Of a stretch of DNA of 64,000 bases, positions 13,001 to 25,000 are shown piece after piece. The notes under the pieces were generated by a model that was given only the letters and a program-made list of their open reading frames with translations, searched no databases and was not told the origin of the DNA. A program made the position numbers and the translations under genes. This DNA is from Acanthaster planci (Eukaryota; Echinodermata; Asteroidea; Valvatida; Acanthasteridae), in contig NW_019091379.1 in NCBI RefSeq assembly GCF_001949145.1, forward strand, positions 1,458,574 through 1,522,573. The letters are read 5' to 3'. Every line of letters starts with the position of its first letter. Position 1 is the stretch's first letter.

Positions 13001-16000
13001 GGTTCTCAACAGTACATTCAAAAGCCTGAACTTTGGCCTCAGAAATGAGTGCATTATCTCACATTCAAATTCCTTATGTGTGGAATGGGACATACATGTG
13101 ATCATGTACCTCGAAAAGCTTTTATACCCTTTACACATACATGTACATGTACAAACTTAAATGTACATGTACAGGTGCTTGATGCGGTGCTTTGCAATGA
13201 CATCATAGCCAGGAAGAAGGCCATGTTTGAATTTTTTGGCTACGGCTTGAAATTACACACAACTGTATGGGAATTAGCTACAGCCATTGCCATAAAAATT
13301 GTCTGTAATTTCAAGCTGTAGCCAATTACATGTACACTGGATGCTTCCAAACACATGCTTGAAAGTCTGCACGCTACATGTACCGGTACATGTAGGTACT
13401 GTACATTGTGTGCCAGATTGGATCCAATACAAACATGACAAACTTGTTGGGGGTGTGGGTTTTTTACAAAGAGAATGGACAAATGAATTGATTGCTGTGC
13501 ACAGTCGATGGACATTCTCTTATGGGAGGCAAATCTTGGGGAGCTTTTTACATTTTGGGGAGTAAGGGAAATTGAATACTGGGACATTAGAAAATGATTA
13601 CATCATCCATCCTTTACCTGCTCACTACAGAGTTCTAGTACAAGGCATGATGTACATGTACAGTACGGTACTGACATGTACTTACATACAGTGTACTTGC
13701 ATTTGTCTGGACACTGGTTGGAAATTGACAAGGAATTATCAAATTTCCTTTTTCTCATAAAAATGATAACATACCAGACAGAAAAATTTCACTGACTTTT
13801 TGATGCTGTTGCATGTACACTGTATTTAATTTCTTTACTGTAAGATAATGGAGGATTATTTGGCAGCCCTTTTTTGAGATTTTACAAACGGTGTATGTAC
13901 ATTTATAAATATTAAAAGCCCCCTTTTTCCCGTACAGAGAACCTACGATGCAGGTCTGACCACGATATACAGTGTATGTACAGCATATACGTACCTCTGT
14001 ACATGTATACATGTACATGTACGAGTAGCCACAGGTTAGGTCAGGTTGTATCATTTTGATGTCGAGCTGGAAGCAAGATTATCATGCATGTACATGTACA
14101 TGTATTATTTTTACAGAGTCAGTACGTCGCATATCTGACGAACCGGCGAATCAACCATTCTGGTGATTTTCAGATTTTATCTCACGAACTGACGAATAGG
14201 TTTGACAGCAATATTCGAACAAAGTACTGCACATAGAGCCAAAAATACAAATGAGGAAATGATTTCAAGAGACCAATATTGACTCTTTTATATGCAGAGA
14301 TCAAAAGAGGGTTAAACTAACCATCGAAATAATAACTGCCGAACAGAAAATGTGTTTCTCTCGAAAATGGTGATATTTCACTTTCGTTGGTTCATCAGAT
14401 ATGCAACTAGTATACAGCTGTTTACATGTCGTCGGATATTATGAGAAATGGCCAAGTTTTGAGTACATAGGATGTCGTACTGAATTCATGGAAGTGAAGC
14501 TTGAATGAATAGATAAAGACAAACTAAAAGCCAAGATTTAAGGACCCATAATCCCAATATCACACTTACACCGGAAGCATATGTTCCTATGATAATAACG
14601 ACAGTGTAGTGACAAAACACTGGTACTACACTTACGTTAAATATTTACACATGCACTGGTACATGTACATGTAGCGGGTATGTTATCTAAACAAATGCTT
14701 CAAATTGATTATTCTCGTTAATGAAACTGATGAAATTGTACATATAGGACCTGCCCAACATGTAACATACACGGTACAGTACATGTCTAGGCACTTTCAG
14801 TTGTGAAAACGGCATGTAAGCAAATGTTAAATGATCATACATGTATATGTGTATAGGCCTACAATGGAGCAAATTTGTTGTGATGACAGATTTACGTCCA
14901 CTCATTCCTGAATTTTCTAAGGAAAGAAACTGTCCTCTGTATGCAGGGCTGGCTATGCAGGGCCAACATACATGTACATGTATGCACATTGGTAATGTGT
15001 GATCTGTACAGCATGTACGTACCTTTGTACATGTACGTGTACATGTATTGCCCATGTACATGGACATCATGGGCATGGCTTGCAGCATTGTTTTAACTTT
15101 GAATCAGGGGCAAATTCAATGACCCCAGTCTTTTGACGATGAAGGTAAGGAGAACAAGAATGAAAGTATCCTTCATCGTCCACCAGGAAGCTTTAGATTA
15201 CAGAGGACTGGGAAGTTAAGGACAACACACGTTCATGCACATGTACATGTTGGCCTACTACATACATGTACAGTGTACATGTACACATGTACATGTATTT
15301 TGCATGGGGCCCGAAACCCACGAGTAGAAATTGAAGTACATGTCATGTACAAAGAATGAGTTCAGTTCCTGCATACCAGTAGAAGAGGATTCACAATGCA
15401 CAGTAACAAGAAGATACAGGTGCTTGCTTGCACCATGTTGTGATTATTTGGATTACTGGCAACCTCATGAAAAGTGCAGGTTACAAGTGCAACACATTGT
15501 GCAATGCACGAAACAAATGCTTGGCATAACGAAGACTTGCGCCATGTATGTCATGCTTCACAGTTGCTTGTGTTCATGATACGGACAGCTACATGTACAT
15601 GTATGTGACTGTTACATGTTAATCCAACATTGTGTAGATTAAACCACTGGTGTATTTGTTCATGTACATGTACCATACAGGTACTGGTAGGGTATCTCTT
15701 TCTCATTGAGTTAAATCTGCCGCAAACCTTGCCCATGGGCTGTTAAGTACATGCGCTGCTCCTAATCCTTCATTGTACAGGAATTCATTGGCATTCCTGG
15801 TACATGTACAGTGTACACATGTATGTGGGTCCTTCTTTTAAATAGGGGGCTAAATGTGTGACATGGTGGTCAAAATTTCAAAACTGTCTAAACATATTCA
15901 AAACTTGTTGATATGTAATTGATAATACATTCATGCCTTAAATGTAAATGATTTTTGCTTTGAATAACTACATGTACGTGTACTTAACGTGTACAGACTC

Positions 16001-19000
16001 AATTTATGCAGTGGTGCAGCAAGTTATTTGATGTGTAACTGAGAAACCAAATATGATGGTTCTATGCATGCCATTTTTTGTTAGTAAAGGTTTCTTTTCA
16101 ACTGTTGCCCATTTTGTTTTGTGTACGTACAATGTATTCTCATCACAAGTTGTTTTTTCTAGATAGGGTTTCAGGTGGCATAAAAATGGGCAAACATTTT
16201 CCAAAAATAATCACTTTTTGGCTATTTTTGGAATTGTTTTGCAAGTTTTGTTTGGTTTAACACAAAGTTGCCTGAATAGCAAATATATGGCACAGGTCAT
16301 AGGTGTGCATGCCATTTAGCTTATGCCAGAAACATCAAGTGTTTTGAAGTTTTTAGTTTAAAGGTTTAAAGAGCTTTATGACTCATTTCGTGTGTAACAG
16401 AGAAACCGGTCATGGTCATGATAATTGTGATGTCCCTGAAATACACACTGGCCCCCATATCAAAAGAAAGACCCATGTACACCTGTACCAGTGCATATAA
16501 TATACATGTTACAAACATTCTAAGCATTGTTTTTCACTTGTACATGTACATGCACACATGTACAAACACATGTACAAACAGTACTTGTACATGTGTACAT
16601 GTATGAGAAAGCTGTGAAAAAAGGGCTTATACATGTACCGTATACTGTACATGTACACTGTACATGTACATGTAATCTCATTTTGTACATGTACGTACCA
16701 TAACAGTTACCAAAACTTACCATATACATGTAGTCTTGAAATGTGACAGTCCGAGAAGTCTTGATCATGTGCCACTCGATGACATTGTTGAAATGTTACC
16801 AATCCTTTGCTCTCTGGAACTATTGACAAATGTCTTTCTCTGTTGGATCTTTGTCTTGTAACACATAGCAATTTGCACAAAAAGTTTTTGGCTGAATCCG
16901 CTCCTTTGTTTCCTTTGAATTTTGTGAAACAGTGTTACTGTTTTCATTCGTTAAGTAAGGGACCGTCATCTGAGGTGTAGCTTTTTGAGAATGTAAACTT
17001 CGCATCAAAAGCGGTAGTAAGAAAAATGTACGCCTGAAGATTGATGCGATTACCTCCGCTAGTTGTTGGAAATAACATTGGATTCTCTCGAAAAGTAAAC
17101 TTAACATCCAACTTGTTTATTTTGCAAGCTTGAAACTTGAAACTTCACTAATTGGTTTAGGAAAATAACACGGTATTTATCAATTTGTAGCCAAATGTAG
17201 CACACGTCGATTGGCAGAATCTCATACAAATATACATGTATATCCTGTATACTGTACATGTGACTGTGTACAGGTAGGCCTACATGTACATCTATGTGCC
17301 TAGCTGAAAGTTGAGATTGATTTTTCTAAAATTCAAAAATTCATACTGTGGTCCTGGTTCTGATCAAGCACTTAGTACCGTGTATTAAGTTCAAATTATT
17401 CATGAACTTGGAAAGAATTCTGTGTAAAAAAAGCTGTCACATTGTCATTGTGTACAGCATACAGTGTACAATTGGACATTTGGACATTGACCGGTACATG
17501 GACATGTAGTCCCACCGGTACATACAGTAGGTATTGTACATACAGTAGGTATTGTACATACATGTACAAGTTCATGTACAAATACATGTGTAGGCCTTGC
17601 GCTAACTTTTTTTCCTGGCTAGCCCACTGGGCTAGTTCAGTGGATAGTTTACTAGCCCGTTTAGAGTTTTATTAGCCCGTATATAAAAAATGTCGAAAAC
17701 CCGAGATTTGTTTTCAGCTTACCAATGCAGAATTTGACATTTCGGAAAATAAAAGGCTCATGGTATAAAAAAATAAAGAGGCATTTATGTTAATTATAAG
17801 TCGCTGGAGTCACTGGTCATGGAGCCGGGATCAAAATCATCTCTGTGCTTCATATTTCCTCTCATTTGGGTTGCTTACATTTGGCAAAAAATGCTACTTT
17901 TTGCTGACTTTCTGACCTCCGCACGTGTGCCGTGAACGAGAGAAAACTTTTTCCAATCAGAAGAGGGTGCAGTTTGCACTTGGTTTTGTGTCAAGGACTC
18001 CTGCATTGCCCAGTAAAGCTAGCTGTTGTCAGTTAAGGTCGGACAGATTGATAAGCCCCCCCCCCAAAAAAAATACTTCTGGTTTCGGTTTCCGGACTGA
18101 CCCTTACTTTTTGGCAAGTCCCCAACATTTTTATCTGCAAGTTAGAAAAACAAATTTACAAAATTAAAAAATAAAATTAATGCCGATGTCTTTTCTGTCT
18201 TCACGAAACACCTTTTAACAACCCCTTTCTCATGTTAAAACACTTGTTTTTATATGTTTTCCCACTTCATTTGCAATTTTTGAAAAGAAACCTCTGTAAT
18301 TTTCACGAGTTCCACTCGTGTTTCGCTGTCGCAGTAGTGAAATTTTGTGCGCAAAGCTCAATGCATGAAAGTAAAGCTGTACTGGTTCCCACCACACCGC
18401 GCCCATGCAGAAGAACACGAGATGGAAATGTGCTAACCAGTCTTTACGTCCCGGTCGTGAGTCGATTAAAACTACATCGGTGTAGCCATACAGCTGCAGC
18501 ACATCAATGTTGCAAGAGGATTTCTTCAAGTTAATTCATAGAACCTGTTTTCTTGTTCATGTATTTATTTTCTGTGCTTACGAGTTCCTGCCATGGCACA
18601 TGGTTCATCGCCCGTCTGGATGCATCATGTACGCTTACCAGGTGATACATGGACATTGCCGGCCAGTTTGCTGTTGTGATTACCTGAGTAACATTGTGTG
18701 ATTTGTCCATAATTCTTGTGATCTGTCGACTGCAGAAATTATACATATATCAAGACATGTTTTTATCACTGTTTGAGACAATTTTTGAAAGCTTTCAGCC
18801 CCATTCAGGCCATTACAACAGGACAAAAACATTGACCAAACAAATTCCGGCCTACGGATACTATTTTTGAGAGGCATGTAGTCAGAAGCAGAAGTGGCCT
18901 AAACAGTGAATGAGAATAGTGTGCACGCGCGGTATCTCGCCGTACAATGTGCTATGCTATACCAGTACTACAACCCACCAGCCTACTCTGTTCATGGCGT

Positions 19001-22000
19001 TAACAGTTACTTATCGCCCTGTCACGCGAGCATCACGTTTCAAAAACACAAGTAAAAACACATCCACGACAACTCAGTTTTTGCGATCTTATATTTATTA
19101 TCACGACAAGCATTATATACCGGTATTTTGATCTAAGTTTTAACAGGTAGGCTTATTCTGAATTTTTCACTAGCCCACCGAGCAACCAAGGAACCAAGTT
19201 TAGGTAGCCCGGAGCATTTTTCGCTAGAATTTGTACACCAGGCTAGTACTATTTCGAGGCATGATGTGCTTACATTTACATGTATGCAATTTGGATTAGC
19301 ATATGCAAGGAATACACTGTGAAACACTTGCTGTAGCCTCTTTGAATTTACAGTATCTGAAATTGGTTTTGCTGGCCATAGGCAGTTCAGTTGAGGCCAT
19401 GAATGCATATTGCATTTCAAGCAGACTGAATGAGTGTAAGGGAACGAATGTACCGGTAGGGTTTTACTTGTGCAGCTAGTGAATGTACATGTACATGTAT
19501 GTACATCATACTGTTATGTGCCCAAACTTAAGTTGTACTTGTGTAAATGTACATGCCTCAGTGGGCATTCAGGAGGTCTTTCTTCAGTGATTGACAGCAG
19601 TGCTAGCCAAGACCAAGGGTCTTTCAGCCTTTCAGCCGATTTTGGTTTTTTCTGTTCAAATTTTTACTCTGACTTTCAGCCTTTTTGTACACCCGCTCTG
19701 TACGAAATTGATTATGGGACTTTTAAATCGCAGCTTTTAGCAAGCCGTGCTCAGCTTTTAGCAAGCCGTGCTCAGCTTTTAGCAAGCCGTTCTCAGCTTT
19801 TTGTACATGTACATGTATGGATCCACTCACACCCCTGTAGGATGGTCAGTTTCATGGTTTCATGTACAGTACACATGTGCATGCAGTACACATGTAAGTT
19901 GCATATAAAATACAGTATACACATCTAGTTTGCCATGCATTATAAATGTTATAGACTGTACTAAATCTAACGTGGGCCATGCGTAACAGCAGTGCCCTGA
20001 TACCTGCCGGTAGTTCTAGCAAGAAATCCTAAGCCAAATGCAGTACGTGTACATGTCCGAGTACTTGACATATGTAGCAAGCCTTTTCATTTCAGCCATC
20101 CGTGTTCCCTTTAGATTGTCGTGTATGCAACATGTGCAAGGAGGCACTAAAAGGAAGTAGTGGATCAAACTGGATATGAACCAAGCAGAAAGAAACATCA
20201 GTGCCTTGAGCCACTTTATATTATGCTCTGATACACAGCATCACATGTATCAAGCCGTTGAACATTAATTTTCAGGTTCACATTACCGCCTCCCCCATTC
20301 TCACACCCAACCTGATTATTAAAAAAATACTTCAGCATTTTTTTTAAAAATATTTTTTCTCCAACAAAATGTCTTTTCCACACAAATCTGTCACTGAATC
20401 AACAGGCACAGTTGCATTGATTTTACACAAACAGCGAAATGTTTCGTGTTCACGACATAAATCTAGCTACTGATATGTGATGCATGCCCATACATGTACA
20501 TGTACATAGCTTGCTTTACCTGTCATAGCTCCCAACTTAAAATGGTGATGCCTCTCATTTTAGCATAATACATGTAAATCGTATGACATGTTGTCAACGA
20601 CAGCAAACAGCCATTCAGTTGTCCACCACTTATTTATCATTGAAATATGAGCAAAGGTCTACATGTAAGTACATTTACCATGTTTTGGACATTGCAGCTC
20701 TGAATCCACTTTGAATGTGAGAAAGTCAAGTTTATAAATTATTAACTGGAAATTCCCACCAACCCCCCCCCATTGCTACTCCTAAATGGTTGGAGGAACC
20801 GGAACAATTCAACATTTTACTCCCTGAAAATTAAAGATCCAATCAGCATCATCCCGACTCTTCAAAGCCTCAAGTCCTCCCGTCATATCAGCATTCTGCA
20901 GTCATGTATTTCTATTTGTTCAAGGCTACAATCTTGCTCCAATGAGGGTTGCAAGATCTTGGGTTTATCATTCCTATCAAGAAAAATAAATGAGCGTTCA
21001 TGCAACGATTTCCCTTTTTAGTGTACGTGTACATTGTTTTTTTTGTTTTGCTGTAAAGGAATGGGATATAACCATAGAGGAAGAACACGGAAGGAGTTGC
21101 AACTCAGGCACTTCAAAGTGTTGAATGATGGTCGCCGCCGAGTCAGATGAATAGTAGAAAACATTCCAAAAATGTCTGATTACTGCCTGCATCTTAGCCG
21201 GACGAGCAGGGCCAGTAATATCCTAGCAATACATGTACTTGTAGTTTTTGCTTGCAATTAAATACAAATTATTGCTGTTACCAGGAAAAATCCCTGATAT
21301 TATACCTGCTTTTGCCATTGTAAATAAACTTTTAAAATTTTGATACACTGTTCCATTATGCATGCAATGTTTGTAATTTTATTCTCCTCTGTCCAATACA
21401 TCAGTGTTCAAAGAATTGTTATGAATTTGGCAAAGACTGGCCAACAAAATGTTCACTACTGCTGGAAAGCTTAGTTCATTGGGAACAAAATGTGCTATTT
21501 CATCACAGGGAGTGATCGTGAAATCTCATAAAGTACCCTTTTGTACAAATGCCATAATAAAAATGATTCAAACTAAATACAAAATCTTGTAAACAACCAG
21601 GCTATTTATTCCCAAAATAACTCCAGAAGAGAGACCTTATTAAGGGCAATGACTGCACATACACATGTATAGATTTAGGGCACATGGCGTAATGCAAGCA
21701 ACTGCACAAGCATTGAATTTGATGTTGTCATGAGATCATACCAAGCACCAACACAGGCATAAATATTCAATTTCCTATACCTCAGTGCACAAAGTTTTAA
21801 GGATGTACATGTAGATTACCAGCGACAAATTGCGGTGGCGATCATAGGGCACAAAGGGGTTTCGTGGTTGTGAAACAGATGCTGCGTAGCAAGCGTTCGC
21901 TGCGCTCTGGCTTTGGACATACACGTACATGTACCAGGCATGCTAGAAAGCAGTAATTGGCCAGATGTTACAGCCCGGGCAGTTCAAACTCCTTCTGTGT

Positions 22001-25000
22001 CCTTCCTCTATGATATAACGGTAGACATACATGTACATGCAAAGTACATGTACAGGTGCATCGCTGTACCAGCATGGTACAAGTCAAGTACAATATGTAT
22101 ATTGTGAATTGCACCTGTGGCACATTAGGAAGGCCCTAAGTAATGGCAGATGTAAATGTACATGTACATGTATACCGTATGGACCAATACAGGTAACATT
22201 TCAGCCGCCAATTCCGCGAATCTGTCTTCATTAATTCAATTCCACTCTTGACACATTTTATTGTGTAAATTGTCAAACAAATTACATGTCCTTGTACATG
22301 TATGACACTTCCCAAAAGTTTGGCACTGTGTATGGCACTGAAAGTCCGCGACTTGTGCTACACTTTATGGTGAAATTTGTGCAGTCATTTTAGGTGGCGC
22401 AAGTTGCACCAAATGAGCAGTTAGTACTAATGAATGGTGTTTGGTTGAGGCATATCATTGCTTAACTTTACAAGGTTTATACAGGGAGTGTAAAACTTGT
22501 TTTTGGAGTTAAAGAAATACTTGTTTGGCAGTAAGAGATCTTTGCGATTTGCTGCACGGTTCCAATGAAGAAAAGATGAAAACTTTCTCAAAATGGTGGA
22601 CAGGGCTAATTTAACAACTGTTTTATGACTGATGTAAAGTTGAAAAAAAACAAGCAATGTTTAAAGCTGTGATCACCCTTGTCCACGAAGTTTAATTAAA
22701 ATGTTGTGCAGCTGAGCAACATCTCATGAGATCAATTGGCTGCTACGCTTTTGACATTTTCTGACCCTTCCCCCGGACAAAAGCTGATACAGATTGCTTC
22801 TATAACCATTTCAAATGGCTTTTCTGTACATGTACATGTACCTACTGGTACTTGGTGGATACACTGAGTTCTGCATGTACCGTACAGTACTCATACGGAT
22901 GCAGTGTGCAGACAGCGTGTATTTTCACCATGGAGCACTGCAGTTTTACCATAGAGCTATTAAGCACTGTCCATGTTGTTACTTTGGCATCAAGATTATG
23001 CATGTACATGCATGGAGGTTGTGCTGGTCCCTGGGGATAACCAACCTCAACGTACCCCATAATCACGCCAATACAAGGATATGATAGTGATGGATACTAG
23101 AACTATGTGCAGGGGGGGTCGTGCAGTAATGGGTAACAGGTAAAGGGCAGGCAGTGATAATCAACATATTGGTGTACAGGTACAATGTACATGTCATTTG
23201 TAGTAGACACGGTGAGCGGTAGAAATGTGTACAGTGTGCAGTGCATACCACTGGGGTACAGTGCACTCTTCAGTGGACGGTCAGAAGAGGTCCTGGCCCC
23301 TCTTCTTGGTCACTTACAATTGCATAGGGTACATGTACGCATGCATGGAGGATTTCTCCATGGTAAGGTACAGTATATGATCACTGTACATGTACATGTA
23401 CATGTATACATACCCGGTATAGCAGTGACCTCATTGTCAGTTCATAACTTCATGTAGAGTTCATGTATACGTGTAGATACATGTGGGCCTACATGTACAT
23501 GTACATTGTATTGTACCACATGTACATGTACAGTTGTACTGTAGGACACATGTAATGGTGTACTGATGTATATTCTTTGTTTTACATTGTAGTACATACA
23601 TGTAGATGTACCCAGTACATGCTTTTGTACTTTCAGTGTACATGTACATGTAGATCTACATGTACATGTACATGTACCGTTACATGTGCGGTGCCTGTAT
23701 GGCAGATTCTACAAAATATTAACAGAATGGTTAGGAATATTTGGTTTTCTTCATTTTAAGTATTTTACAGAATTTTGATGATGTTGGAGAATTTTGACAG
23801 AAAATGCATGACATTCAACATTATCCAAATTGTTTCATGTGTAGCACTCGAAAATTCCGTGCACAGTGTTTATTTTGCCATTAGATTTGGAGATATCCCA
23901 CTCAAAATGAAATCAATGTTTGAAACTCTGGGCATTTGATTGTCATCATGAGCCATATTTAGGTCTCGCATGTAATATGTTTGAGAACATCATTTAATTT
24001 GACAGATTTTCTGTTGACAAAACTGGGTTTGGAGAGAAAAAGCCCGGAGCATTGTACAGTACTTCTGTAAAGGGACTCATGAATGTTAAATGAAAAAAGC
24101 CGCATCTTTGCTAATGTTAAAAGGTCAAACAGCAACAAAATAGTTCTGAAATGTCCCAGTGAAAGATTGACAGACCTCCCAGAGTCGTCATCTGAATATA
24201 GGAAATGTACCAGATGAAAATGTCATTAATCAAGTCATAAAATAAAAGCACGGTGGTTTTAGGTCCTTTCAAGCATGCCTTTCTGAAGTTCGTGTTGTAC
24301 ATCATTTTCGTTTTCCTCGCTGTGTTTAATCATTGACATTTTTAATGGAATTGAATGACGTTCACCACTGTTGACTTCATGACCAGATTATCTGTACAAC
24401 GTGGTTTGTAATTTGATGATTATGGTTGTAAAATATGTAAATTATATCACACATGTACACATAGGTCACCATGTACATGTATTTGGACAAATCTGTTCCT
24501 GAATTACTTATCACTTCCTGTTAATTTTAGGTGGTCACAATTTACAGGTTGTTCATGATGTCCAGTACCGGTACATGTATACTGATGTTCCAGATTTTGT
24601 ATTCTGATCAAGATGAAAGATGGGCATGGATGTAAGGTGTTCTTTCATTCAAATTCTGGGAATGAGGTGCACAACATATTATTGCCCTGCTATCCAGCTT
24701 GTTTTTGCCACAAAATTCACCCCCCTGATGTTTTGTAAACTGATCATTGGTTCCAGCTGGGACTCATTGTCATTGTGTGGGTGGTTTTTAACGCCAAGAG
24801 ATCTCAAGTGTTTATAAAATGGTACCATCTACATGTACATGTAGCAATAAAAGTGGAACAGTGAACTACCGGTCCCAAAGGGGTCCCAGTGCTGGCACCA
24901 CTTGTTCTCTGGCTTTATAGTATATAATATTTATGTGTTTACATACATGTATGTGTACAAGCACTGGCATGTACATGTACGTGCTTGACGTGCAAATTAG

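Noticed and set aside
16765-17107. Minus-strand frames of 60-95 codons with basic residues
   Set aside because: No family resemblance, no matching splice sites and ordinary intron composition.
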